Assembly: GCA_947494145.1 (NCBI GenBank)
Contig: CANLTZ010000009.1
Location: 62,001-126,000, forward strand
Direction of reading: 5' to 3'
Length of the DNA stretch: 64,000 nt
Origin: an uncultured Jannaschia sp.
GTDB lineage: Bacteria > Pseudomonadota > Alphaproteobacteria > Rhodobacterales > Rhodobacteraceae
Shown here: one piece after another, positions 26,599 through 35,400 of the stretch
Numbering within the stretch: position 1 is the stretch's first letter
Layout of the letters: each line of letters opens with the position of its first letter
Position numbers and translations under genes: made by a program
Notes under the pieces: generated by a model
What the model was told of the DNA's origin: nothing
Database searches by the model: none
What the model saw: the letters and a program-made list of their open reading frames with translations, nothing else

Positions 26599-27479
26599 TC
26601 AAGCTGCCCTCCCACGAGCGGTATCCCTACAGCGCCATCACCGACCGGCCGGATTTTAGCTGGCCGGGGGGCAAGCGGCTTGCGGTCTATGTTGGTTTGA
26701 ACTTGGAACATTTTGCCTTTGGGGAAGGGCTGGGCGCGGAACTGGCGCCGGGCGGGCCGCAGCCCGATATCCTCAATTACGCTTGGCGCGACTACGGCAA
26801 CCGCGTGGGGGCGTGGCGCATGCGGGATATGTTCGACGCGCTGGATATGCCCGTCAGCGTGTTGGCCAATTCGGTGATGTATGACTTGGCCCCGGACCTG
26901 ATGGCAGCCTTTCGGGCCCGTGGAGATGAGGTCGTGGGCCATGGCCGCACCAATTCGGAACGACAAAGCGTTCTTGCCCCGGACGCAGAAGAGGCCCTGA
27001 TCGCCGAGGCGACTGCGGTGCTGACCGAGGCCGAGGGCGCGGCCCCCCGGGGTTGGCTATCCCCCTGGATTGCGGAAAGTCCGGTGACGCCCGATCTGCT
27101 GGCGAAGGCGGGTTACACCTACACGCTCAACTGGTGCATGGACGACCAGCCCATCTGGATGCGCACCGATCACGGCTCCCTCCTGTCGATCCCTTACCCG
27201 CAGGAGGCCAACGATATCCCCTCCATCGTGGCCCGCAAGGATGGTGCCGCGGCCTTCGCCGACATCCTAATCGACACTTTCGATGAGATGTTGGAGCAAT
27301 CCGCCCAACAGCCCCTGGTCATGGGCATTGCGCTGCATCCCTACCTTGTCGGCCAACCCTACCGACTGCGCCATCTGCGCCGCGCGCTGACGCATATCAG
27401 CGCCCATCGCGACGAGATCTGGATTACCCAGGCGGGCGCGATTTACGACGCCTTCACCGCCCTCCACCCTGCGCCCTGA
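26595..27479 (+). CDS. Polysaccharide deacetylase/PuuE-like hydrolase (NodB fold)
   Basis: A 294-residue NodB-fold hydrolase. The series GLNLEHFAFG, YAWRDYGNRVGAWRMRDMFDALD, VVGHGRTNSE, GWLSPWIAESPVTPDLLAKAGYTY and GIALHPYLVGQPYRLRHLRR matches the allantoinase PuuE-like subgroup, which opens cyclic amides, better than chitin deacetylases. No signal peptide, so cytoplasmic. The last gene of the operon from 21915; with the amidohydrolase it suggests stepwise hydrolysis of an imported N-heterocycle. Confidence 0.78.
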   Translation: MIKLPSHERYPYSAITDRPDFSWPGGKRLAVYVGLNLEHFAFGEGLGAELAPGGPQPDILNYAWRDYGNRVGAWRMRDMFDALDMPVSVLANSVMYDLAPDLMAAFRARGDEVVGHGRTNSERQSVLAPDAEEALIAEATAVLTEAEGAAPRGWLSPWIAESPVTPDLLAKAGYTYTLNWCMDDQPIWMRTDHGSLLSIPYPQEANDIPSIVARKDGAAAFADILIDTFDEMLEQSAQQPLVMGIALHPYLVGQPYRLRHLRRALTHISAHRDEIWITQAGAIYDAFTALHPAP

Positions 27480-27588
27480 CCAACCCCGCACCCTTCTTCA
27501 TCGTGGATCAGCGGCGCCATCGGCCCATCTGTGTAAGAATGCCCGGCCCAAAGGCGCCGGCATCGTGGCGCGAGAGGGAGGATATGTG

Positions 27589-28443
27589 ATGCTCGCAAGA
27601 CTATTGGTCCCGGTGCGGGGCGACGGGTTGGGGGAAACGGTGAAAGCCCATGCTGCCGCCCTGGCCCATCGCCACAAGGCGCATGTGGTTGTGGCCCATT
27701 GTAGGGCCAAGCCGGATGACATGATCCCCTACAGCACGCTTTTGCCGACTTTCGCGCGGGAGACGATCATGTCGCAAGCGGCTGAATTGGCGGACCAGGA
27801 AGAAGACACGCTTCGCCAGTCGCTTCATGTGATCGCCCGCAATCTGGATCTGGAGGAAACGGAAAGCCCGGATGGCACGCGCGCAACCGTGGCCTTCATC
27901 GAAGAATTCGGTCCCATGGCCCAGGTGATCAAGCATCACGGGCGCCTTGCCGATCTGATTGTCGCGGCCAAGCCCGACAGCAACCGGAACCTTGGCACCA
28001 ATTCCTTGAAGTCAGCGCTTTTTCAGACTGGCCGCCCGGTTCTGATGTGCCCCACAGCGGGGCAGGTCGATCCCAATTTCGGCGCGCATATTGCCGTGGG
28101 CTGGAACGGGTCGCTGGAAGCCGCGCGCACCGTTGCCCTGACGCTGGACCTGGCTGCGGCTGCCGAGCGGGTTTCCATCCTTGCGGCGGGAAGCGGAGAG
28201 CCCCACGGCGCCACAACGGAGGAACTGGTAGAGTATTACCGCTTGCGGGGGATCAAGGCAGACATTCACCGGTTTGAGGCGCGAAAGCCCGGCCTCGCGC
28301 TGCTGGAAAAGTCGCTTGAAGTGGGGGCTGGCTTGCTTGTCATGGGTGCCTACGGGCACAGCCACGAGCGTGAGATACTTTTCGGCGGCAACACGCAAAC
28401 GGTTATCGACAAGGCTGAAATTCCCGTGGTGATGGCCCATTGA
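27589..28443 (+). CDS. Universal stress protein, tandem UspA domains
   Basis: A 284-residue protein with two Usp domains (about 1-150 and 160-284). The second ends with the ATP-binding-type motif GAYGHSHEREILFGGNTQTVI; the first lacks the full motif. ATG 27589 is chosen because GGAGG lies eight bases before it; a GTG at 27565 extends the frame. It precedes the tctCBA operon by 125 bases, a pairing seen with TTT and TRAP transporters, where the stress protein may tune transport. That role is inference. Confidence 0.85.
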   Translation: MLARLLVPVRGDGLGETVKAHAAALAHRHKAHVVVAHCRAKPDDMIPYSTLLPTFARETIMSQAAELADQEEDTLRQSLHVIARNLDLEETESPDGTRATVAFIEEFGPMAQVIKHHGRLADLIVAAKPDSNRNLGTNSLKSALFQTGRPVLMCPTAGQVDPNFGAHIAVGWNGSLEAARTVALTLDLAAAAERVSILAAGSGEPHGATTEELVEYYRLRGIKADIHRFEARKPGLALLEKSLEVGAGLLVMGAYGHSHEREILFGGNTQTVIDKAEIPVVMAH

Positions 28444-28568
28444 GATGAAAATTGCCCACGAAAGAAAGTAATACTTGAAGCGCCAAGACTGAAATTTAGT
28501 TCCTTCAACGGGACGTCGTCGCGGCCTGCGATCGACTTTCCGACATTTTTGACAGGGGAGGACACGTC

Positions 28569-29540
28569 ATGTCGACCACGAAACGCAGCTTCCTGCAGGT
28601 GGCATGTGCCGCGCTTATCGCACTTGCGCCGATGCCAACTTTGGCCGACGGGTGGGAGCCGCGGCGCCCCATCGACTTCACCATCATGGCAGGTGCCGGA
28701 GGTGGCGCCGATCAGATCGCCCGCTTTCTGCAATCGGTGGCCCAAGAATACGACATGACCAATCGCCCGCTCGTGCCCAGCAATCGCGGCGGCGGGTCGG
28801 GTGCGGAAGCACTCATTCACGTTAGCAATGCATCTGACCCCGATCACACGATCCTCGTGACGCTAAATTCCTTCTTCACGACGCCATTGCGGCAGGAAAA
28901 TCTGGGCATCGATGTTCAGAACTTCACACCCGTCGCGATGATGGGCGTCGACCCCTTCGTGCTGTGGGTCCACACGGAGTCCGGCATCACCGATTTCGAT
29001 CAGTTCGTGGCGCAGGTGCAGTCCATGAACGGTGATTTCGTCATGGGCGGCACAGGTGCGGGACAGGAAGATTCCATCGTCATCGCCTTCATGTCGGATG
29101 CTTACGACCTCGACATCAACTACATCCCTTACGATGGTGGCGGGGCCGTGGCGCGCGACTTGGCGGGCCAGCAGATCATGGCGACGGTGAACAACCCCGC
29201 CGAGGCCAAGGGCTTCTATGAGGCGGGCGATTTCGTGCCCCTGGTGGCCTTCTCGGATGAACGGCTTCCGGCCTACCCGGATGTGCCCACCATGATGGAA
29301 ATGGGTCACGAGTTTTCGTACTACAACCAACGCGCTGTGGTGGGTGCCCCAGGCATGTCCGAGGAAGCGGCGGAGTATTACCGCAACCTCTTCACACAGA
29401 TCTATGAGACTGAGGAATGGCAGGCCTACCTCGAATCCGAGAGCCTTTCACCACTCTGGATGGATGCCGAAGAACAGGCCGCTTACTGGGCGACCCAAGT
29501 CGAAAGCCACCGTGAGCTTCTGGCAAGTCTGGGCGAATAA
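28569..29540 (+). CDS. tctC: Tripartite tricarboxylate transporter receptor (TctC/Bug family)
   Basis: A 323-residue periplasmic binding protein: signal peptide ending TLADG, then WEPRRPIDFTIMAGAGGGADQIAR, the TctC phosphate/carboxylate loop, then VPSNRGGGSGAEA, FVMGGTGAGQEDS and INYIPYDGGGAVARDLAG. It captures a carboxylate, possibly citrate or tricarballylate, for the TctAB permease downstream. A GGGAGG ribosome site precedes the ATG. First gene of tctCBA. Confidence 0.9.
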   Translation: MSTTKRSFLQVACAALIALAPMPTLADGWEPRRPIDFTIMAGAGGGADQIARFLQSVAQEYDMTNRPLVPSNRGGGSGAEALIHVSNASDPDHTILVTLNSFFTTPLRQENLGIDVQNFTPVAMMGVDPFVLWVHTESGITDFDQFVAQVQSMNGDFVMGGTGAGQEDSIVIAFMSDAYDLDINYIPYDGGGAVARDLAGQQIMATVNNPAEAKGFYEAGDFVPLVAFSDERLPAYPDVPTMMEMGHEFSYYNQRAVVGAPGMSEEAAEYYRNLFTQIYETEEWQAYLESESLSPLWMDAEEQAAYWATQVESHRELLASLGE

Positions 29541-29580
29541 CATCGCCCCGTGACTACGGCCTGATCGGCAAGGGGGGCAC

Positions 29581-30084
29581 ATGCGCAACGGCGAAATCGT
29601 GACAGCCGGGGTTTTGGCGCTCTTCTCCATATATTTGATGTGGAAGAGCACCGAACTGCCCGTCGGCTATATTCCCGACCGGGGTCCGGGCGGGGGCGCA
29701 TGGCCCTTTTGGCTATCGGCCATCATGCTGATCTGCTGCGGCATAACCGCGTTCAACTGGTGGCGCCGCACCACTCCGCCCTCCCAATCCGATGAGCCGT
29801 TTCTGGACGGCTATGGCTGGCGGATGGTGGGTCTGGTCGGCGGTGGCGTAATCGTCTTCGTCGCGTTGATCCAGATCATCTCGATGTACGGTGCCATCGC
29901 GGTTTTCCTGCTCTACTACCTGCGCGGGCTGGGCCGCCATTCCTGGAAGCTGAGCCTGACCACGGCGATCACGACGCCCTTGGCATTCTTCTTCTTCTTC
30001 GAAGGCGCCATGCGGATCACCATGCCCACGGGCCTGCCCTTCACCGATCCGGTCTTCGACGTGCTCTACGAAATCATCTACTAG
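29581..30084 (+). CDS. tctB: Tripartite tricarboxylate transporter small permease subunit
   Basis: A 167-residue membrane protein with four hydrophobic segments (about 8-25, 42-60, 85-105, 115-150), the size and layout of TctB. Opening VTAGVLALFSIYLMWKSTELP and GPGGGAWPFWLSAIML match the family. It sits between tctC and tctA (gaps 40 and 9 bases). Confidence 0.85.
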   Translation: MRNGEIVTAGVLALFSIYLMWKSTELPVGYIPDRGPGGGAWPFWLSAIMLICCGITAFNWWRRTTPPSQSDEPFLDGYGWRMVGLVGGGVIVFVALIQIISMYGAIAVFLLYYLRGLGRHSWKLSLTTAITTPLAFFFFFEGAMRITMPTGLPFTDPVFDVLYEIIY

Positions 30085-30093
30085 GCGGCGCCC

Positions 30094-31614
30094 ATGGAAG
30101 TTCTTTCCCTCCTGGCGAACGGCATGTGGCTGGCGCTTCAACCCCTCAACCTGATGTTGATCCTGATCGGCGTGTCCATCGGGCTGTTCATCGGGGCCAT
30201 GCCGGGGCTGGGGTCGGTCAATGGCGTGGCAATCCTGCTGCCGATCACCTTTCTGGTGCCGCCCAGCGGGGCGATCATCTTCCTGGCCGCGATCTATTAC
30301 GGCGCCATGTATGGCGGTGCGATTTCGTCGGTGACATTGGGGATACCGGGGGCATCCACGGCGGTCGCCACGACCTTCGACGGACGCCCACTGGCCCGAC
30401 AGGGGCGGGCGAGCCTGGCCCTGGTGACGGCAGCCCTGGCGTCTTTCGTGGGCGGCACCGTCGCGAACGTCTTCTTCACCGCCTTCGCGCCTTTGCTAGC
30501 GGACGTGGCCCTATCCTTCGGTCCGCCCGAGATCTTCGCCCTGATGCTGCTGGCCTTTGCGACCTTCGTGGGCCTGGGCGGCGATGACATCCCGAAGACC
30601 ATCTTCTCCATCTGCTTTGGCCTCGTGCTGGGGGCCATTGGCTTCGATCAGATCTCGGGCGCGCCGCGCCTTGTCCTGTTCGACATCATGGGCTTTCTGC
30701 AAGGTATCGGGTTCCTAGTGCTCGCCATCGGCGTCTACGGCATCGGTGAGATGCTTTGGACCATCGAGCAATCGCGCGGCGAGGTCGAAAGCACCACGCC
30801 CAAGATGACCGCGCGCGGAATGGCAAAGGACACTGCCGAGGCAACGCGGCGCGGCTGGAAGGGTACCACCATCGGGTCTGTTCTGGGCTTCTTCGTGGGC
30901 ATCCTGCCCGCTGCGGGCGCCACGCCCGCCTCGCTCATGTCCTACGGCGTGGCCAAGATGGTGTCGCGCGTGCCGGGCGAATTCGGCAAGGGCAACCCGG
31001 ACGGCGTTGCCGCGCCCGAGGCCGCGAACAACTCCGCCTCCACCGGGTCCATGTTGCCCATGCTGACCCTGGGCATCCCCGGTTCGCCCACCACGGCCAT
31101 CCTGTTGGGCGGCATGGTGATCTGGGGCCTGGTGCCGGGGCCGCTGCTGTTCGTGCAAGAACCGGACTTCGTCTGGGGCCTGATCGGGTCGTTCTATATC
31201 TCGAACCTAGCAGCTGTGCTGATTAACCTGGCCTTCATCCCGGTTTTCATCTGGATGCTGCGGATGCCGTTCACCATTCTTGCGCCGATGATCTTCGTGC
31301 TGTCCATCGCAGGTGGCTATGCGGCGACCCGGGACATGTTCGACATCTGGCTTATCGTGATCTTCGGGTTGGGGGCCTTCGTGCTGCGCCGCTTCGACTA
31401 CCCCTTGGCCCCCGCTGTGCTTGCCATCGTCTTGGGACCCATCGCGGAGCCGACGCTGCGCCAATCGCTGCTTTTGTCGTCGGGCGATCCGTCGATCTTC
31501 TTCACCCGGCCTGTGGCCGGGCCGATCACGGTGGTCGCGCTGATCCTGCTGGCGCTGCCCGCGGTGAAGCTTTTGCGCCGGGGGCGCGGGAAAGTGGCGA
31601 CGGAGAAGTCGTAG
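30094..31614 (+). CDS. tctA: Tripartite tricarboxylate transporter large permease subunit
   Basis: A 506-residue membrane protein with about 12 hydrophobic segments. TctA signatures: IGLFIGAMPGLGSVNGVAIL near residue 32, YYGAMYGGAISSVTLGIPG, and GLVLGAIGFD. The second-half repeat carries VGILPAAGATPASLMSYG and MLTLGIPGSPTTAILLGGM. It carries out cation-coupled carboxylate import with TctB. A hairpin repeat (31708-31747) lies before the convergent reductase gene. Confidence 0.93.
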   Translation: MEVLSLLANGMWLALQPLNLMLILIGVSIGLFIGAMPGLGSVNGVAILLPITFLVPPSGAIIFLAAIYYGAMYGGAISSVTLGIPGASTAVATTFDGRPLARQGRASLALVTAALASFVGGTVANVFFTAFAPLLADVALSFGPPEIFALMLLAFATFVGLGGDDIPKTIFSICFGLVLGAIGFDQISGAPRLVLFDIMGFLQGIGFLVLAIGVYGIGEMLWTIEQSRGEVESTTPKMTARGMAKDTAEATRRGWKGTTIGSVLGFFVGILPAAGATPASLMSYGVAKMVSRVPGEFGKGNPDGVAAPEAANNSASTGSMLPMLTLGIPGSPTTAILLGGMVIWGLVPGPLLFVQEPDFVWGLIGSFYISNLAAVLINLAFIPVFIWMLRMPFTILAPMIFVLSIAGGYAATRDMFDIWLIVIFGLGAFVLRRFDYPLAPAVLAIVLGPIAEPTLRQSLLLSSGDPSIFFTRPVAGPITVVALILLALPAVKLLRRGRGKVATEKS

Positions 31615-31707
31615 CCAAAAGTTGGTTCACCGCTTGGACGAAGAGATCGTTGATCGGAGATTGACAATACGGGGTGCCAGCCGGTCCGTCGACGGGCCGG
31701 GAGGGGG

Positions 31708-31747
31708 CGATGGACCGGCGCCCTACGGGCTTGATTCCGGTCCAATG
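31708..31747 (-). repeat. 40-bp dispersed hairpin repeat, copy B
   Basis: Reverse-complement counterpart of 15196-15235 (37/40 identical). Nested perfect stems TGGACCGG/CCGGTCCA (31711-31718, 31737-31744) and GCCC/GGGC (31720-31723, 31727-31730). Like copy A, it lies between two convergent genes (tctA and the reductase). Confidence 0.65.
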
Positions 31748-31832
31748 GCGAAGCAGGAACGGTAGCAATGGGCGAGTGATGAGACCATGCCTTTGCCCAT
31801 GCGCCATCAGGGTCGGGTGCTGCCAGCGGTGC

Positions 31833-32810
31833 TTACCCGTAAAGCCCCGCCACACGTCCCCGCAGACGGATCAGCGCCAAAACGGCGTCAATGGTGGGTG
31901 TTGGCGTCTGCGTCACGCGCCCCAATTCCTGGACCGACCCTACCAACGCGTCGATCTCCATGGGCCGTCCGGCATCCAAGTCCTGCAACATCGAAGTCCG
32001 GTGGGCGCCCACCGCGGCGCCACCGTCGATGCGACGTTCGACGTCGATGGGGAACTTCACGCCTAGCTTTTCAGCAATTTCCTGGGCTTCGACCATCATC
32101 GCCCGCGCCACGCCCCGCGTGCCCGGATCGGTGCAAAGAACGTCCAGCGTCGCATGGGTCAGGGCCGAGATCGGGTTGAAGGACAGGTTGCCCCACAGCT
32201 TCACCCAAATCTCATCCCGCAGCCGGGGCCGCACTGGCGCCTTGAGCCCGGCGGCCATGAGCGCTTTCGACAGCGCCATGGCGCGCTCGGATTTCGCGCC
32301 ATCGGGTTCGCCCAGTGAAAACCGATTTCCCTCGATATGGCGGATCACCCCGGGCTCCGACACCTCGGCGGCCGGGTAGACGACGCAGCCCAGCACGCGG
32401 TCCGGGCCGAACCCGTCCCATTGGGCATTGCCCGGGTCCACGCTTTCCAGGCGGGTGCCTTCAAACGCACCGCCGATCTTGTGGAAATACCACCAGGGCA
32501 CGCCGTTGACGCCCGACACGATGGTCGTGTCCGGTCCGATCAAGGGCTGCATCCGGGGCACGACGGGCGGCACGGAATGGGCCTTGAGCGTGACGATAAC
32601 ATAATCCTGTGGCCCCAACTCTGCCGGGTCTTCCGAGGCGGTGACCGGCACGGTCACGGTGCCGCTTTCTTCGATCAGCGTCAGGCCGTTTTCGCGCATG
32701 GCCGCCAAGTGAGGGCCGCGCGCCACGAGGCTCACATCCGCCCCGGCCTGCGCCAGTTTCACGCCCATATAGCCGCCGATAGCCCCGGCGCCGAAGATGC
32801 AGATTTTCAT
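31833..32810 (-). CDS. 2-dehydropantoate 2-reductase family protein
   Basis: A 325-residue NADPH-dependent reductase of the ApbA/PanE family. Rossmann motif CIFGAGAIGGYMGVKLAQAG at the very N-terminus, then VTLKAHS, GVNGVPWWYF, RDEIWVKLWGNLSFNPISALT with the catalytic lysine (WVKLWGN), and a C-terminal MLQDLDAGRPMEIDALVG. The ATG at 32810 begins the Rossmann strand directly. It is followed upstream by a CoA ligase on the same strand (gap 43). It could supply pantoate for CoA or reduce another 2-keto acid; several paralogues of this family exist in such genomes, so no symbol is given. Confidence 0.85.
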   Translation of the reverse strand: MKICIFGAGAIGGYMGVKLAQAGADVSLVARGPHLAAMRENGLTLIEESGTVTVPVTASEDPAELGPQDYVIVTLKAHSVPPVVPRMQPLIGPDTTIVSGVNGVPWWYFHKIGGAFEGTRLESVDPGNAQWDGFGPDRVLGCVVYPAAEVSEPGVIRHIEGNRFSLGEPDGAKSERAMALSKALMAAGLKAPVRPRLRDEIWVKLWGNLSFNPISALTHATLDVLCTDPGTRGVARAMMVEAQEIAEKLGVKFPIDVERRIDGGAAVGAHRTSMLQDLDAGRPMEIDALVGSVQELGRVTQTPTPTIDAVLALIRLRGRVAGLYG

Positions 32811-32853
32811 GGCAATTCCTCCCACCGCTGGGCCGTAGACGGCCCCGCGTGCC

Positions 32854-34377
32854 TCACGCCTTGGCCACCAGGCCCAACTTTTCCGCCAGCCCGATACGTT
32901 GCAACTTGCCCGTTGCACCCTTCGGGATTTCATCCAGGATGATGACCTTCCGCGGCACCTTGAAGGCCGCCAGCCGCTCGGCCGCGAAGGCCCGGATGGA
33001 GGCTTCGTCCGCCTCGGCGCCTTCGGCCAGCACGGCGGCGGCGGCGACTTCTTCACCCAGCTTGTCGTGGGGCAGGGCGAAGGTGACGACCTGCGCGATG
33101 GCGGGATGGGCTGCCAACACGCCGTCGACTTCCAGTGGTGAGACCTTTTCGCCGCCCCGGTTGATGATTTCCTTCAGCCGTCCCGTCAGCGACAGATAGC
33201 CTTCATCGTCGAAGGCCCCCTGGTCGCCGGTGCGAAACCAGCGCTTCCCGTCGGCCTGGAAGAAGCTTTTGGCGTTGGCCTCGGGGTTGCCCTCATAGCC
33301 CGGGGTGACGTTCGGGCCAGAAATTACGATTTCGCCTACGCCCTCCACCAACCGGTCTTCCACCTCATGGGCAACGCGCACCGAGGGGCCGGCCTCGACC
33401 CCGACTGATCCAGGTTTTTGCGCCCGTGGCGGCAAGGGGTTGGAGGCCATCTGGTGCGTGGCTTCCGTCATGCCATAGCCCTCGATCACCGGGGCGTTGA
33501 ATGTCTTGGCCAGCGCTTCCATCACCGGCCCGGGCAGGGAGGCGGAAGACGACCGCAGGAAGCGCAGCGGCACCTCGGCGATGGTTTCGGCGTTGCGGCC
33601 CGCGCGCGACAGGATGGCTTGGTGCATGGTGGGCACGGCGGTGTACCAGCTGGGCTTGGCGTCGCGCATCCAGCCAAAGAACTTCAGAGCGTCAAAGCCC
33701 GGCGCGCACCAGATGGAACCGCCCGCCGCCAGCGACGCCGATACCGCCGCGATGAGCCCGTGAATATGGAAGAGCGGCATCACATTCAGGCACCGATCTA
33801 CGGGGCTCAGCGCCAGGGACGCTCCGATGTTCTGGGCAGACGCCGCAAGGTTTGATTGCAGAAGCGGCACGATCTTCGGTCGCGAAGTGGTCCCCGATGT
33901 GTGCAAGATCAGCGCCACATCGTCCGGGCCGGGTGCGGACTTGTCCGCTTCGCCCAATTCCCGTTCTGCCTTGAGGGTGAATTGGCCCGCAGCGCTGCCG
34001 GGCACCAGACGGATCACAGCAAGGTCCAATGACCGGGCTGCGGCCAAGGCCGGGCCATCCTCATCTTCCATGACGATCAGGGCCTTGGCTTTCAGGTCTT
34101 CCAGATAGAAGGCGAACTCGTCTTCCTTGTAGGCGGGATTCAACGGGCAAGTCGTCGCGACTTGCGCGACGGTCACGAAAGCCGCAGCCATTTCAGGTCC
34201 GTTCGGTAGCACGATTGCCACCCGGTCGCCGCGCCCGATACCGGCACCGTGCAGCGCCTGCGTCACATCCGTCGACAGGACGCGCAGGCCGCCATAATCC
34301 AGCCAATCCCGACCCGGCGCACCCAGCGCCTTTGCCCCATCGTCATGTCCCGCGATCAATGCGGCAAGCGTCTGCAT
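32854..34377 (-). CDS. Acyl-CoA synthetase, AAE3/Pcs60 (oxalyl-CoA synthetase-like) family
   Basis: A 507-residue AMP-forming CoA ligase. P-loop LHTSGTTSRPKIVPL (about 155), MPLFHIHGLIAAVSASLAAGGS, the adenylate motif GYGMTEATHQ (about 297), RTGDQGAFDDEGYLSLTGRLKE, hinge INRGGEKVSP and the catalytic lysine in PKGATGKLQR near the C-terminus. The FHIHGL block and overall length fit the plant AAE3/yeast Pcs60 branch, which activates oxalate, but no oxalyl-CoA decarboxylase is near. It diverges from nothing intact: the next genes upstream are pseudogenes. Confidence 0.8.
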   Translation of the reverse strand: MQTLAALIAGHDDGAKALGAPGRDWLDYGGLRVLSTDVTQALHGAGIGRGDRVAIVLPNGPEMAAAFVTVAQVATTCPLNPAYKEDEFAFYLEDLKAKALIVMEDEDGPALAAARSLDLAVIRLVPGSAAGQFTLKAERELGEADKSAPGPDDVALILHTSGTTSRPKIVPLLQSNLAASAQNIGASLALSPVDRCLNVMPLFHIHGLIAAVSASLAAGGSIWCAPGFDALKFFGWMRDAKPSWYTAVPTMHQAILSRAGRNAETIAEVPLRFLRSSSASLPGPVMEALAKTFNAPVIEGYGMTEATHQMASNPLPPRAQKPGSVGVEAGPSVRVAHEVEDRLVEGVGEIVISGPNVTPGYEGNPEANAKSFFQADGKRWFRTGDQGAFDDEGYLSLTGRLKEIINRGGEKVSPLEVDGVLAAHPAIAQVVTFALPHDKLGEEVAAAAVLAEGAEADEASIRAFAAERLAAFKVPRKVIILDEIPKGATGKLQRIGLAEKLGLVAKA

Positions 34378-34494
34378 GGTCAGGTCCCCTCGTTCTCTGT
34401 CTCGACCGCCAAGGTAGCGCGGATGCGGCCAATCTCAATTGCGCAGACCGTCAGTCACGGTCTTCGGCGCTTGTTCCATGGCCCTGCGCCGAGG

Positions 34495-35346
34495 CTATGT
34501 GCCGGTTCGACCAATAGAACCAGCGGACGAGGCGATTTTTCGTATCGCGCCCCTATCTGCCGGCGCCCTGGCGAAATGCACGGGGGTAGTGCCCCTTATT
34601 CCGTTATGAACGCCCGCGTCATTGACGCTGCGTTCCGATAGCCGCAGCGCATCGAGATCTCGGTTATCGAATGTTTCGAATGCTGAGCATAGCGGCGGGC
34701 TGAGGCGAGCCTTAGGCATCGACAGATTGCCTGCGGCGGCGCACTTCGGTCTGAAACCCACCCCTAAGACTGCGTTGCGTGGTATCTACCCGCTGGGCGA
34801 ACTCTGTGATGGCCAGCTGAGTTTCCAGGTTCGCGGACATCATGGCAATGGATCGTTCCACCAAAGGTGAGGCGCGGTGTCCCATGGGGCGTTCCGGCGG
34901 GGCGGGAGCTGCCTGGTGCAGTGGATCGTCGCGTTTGCCCCATCCAGAAGCCCGGCACAGGTCATGAACCAGGCGCCATTTTCCCTGCCCGCCAACGTTC
35001 CGAACCGGCGGGTGGCGGCTTTCGGGGCCTGCGCCGTAGGGTGGGTGGCGAAGGTCTGCACATCGTAGCCCGACATCATGAATAAGGCGTCGCCGCGGGA
35101 ATGGTCCCTTCAGATGCTGTTGGGTATGACTGGCAACCCGCCGGAGGATTCGGCTGCGGCGCCGTCCAACGTGACGAAGCGCCAGAGATAGAAACCCCGT
35201 ATCAGAGGCACATTGACAGCGGGCAGCGGCTCGAAGGTATTGGCCAAGCGGTGGTTCGAAAAGCGCTGAAACAGAAGGATTGCGACATCCTCTGCCTTGG
35301 CTGCGGGGCGTGTCCAATTTGGCATGACTTCTGTCCAATTCTGCAT
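34495..35346 (-). pseudogene. Decayed AraC-family regulator with DJ-1/GATase1 domain (CdhR-like)
   Basis: From ATG 35346 the frame shows VAILLFQRFSNHRLANTFEP and YLWRFVTLDG, a TGA at 35110, then in the same frame ALFMMSGYDV, RFGTLAGRENGAWFMTCAGL and LLDGANATIH. All are hallmarks of the amidotransferase-like sensor of carnitine regulators such as CdhR. A large part of the sensor is missing. The HTH follows in a second frame (ERSIAMMSANLETQLAITEF, VDTTQRSLR), and the last helix returns to the first frame (RGTTPVHFARAPA). One stop, at least two frameshifts and an estimated deletion of about 65 codons make it non-functional. It diverges from the dead catabolic genes it presumably controlled. Confidence 0.8.
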
Positions 35347-35400
35347 CTCGACCTCAATCAAGGCGGCTAAGACGAAGTCGTGCTGACGGCGGAAGGGGCC

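Noticed and set aside
34712-35338. 208-codon minus-strand frame as a new intact gene
   Set aside because: Only its last third matches AraC HTH sequence; the rest is out-of-frame debris of the CdhR-like pseudogene.
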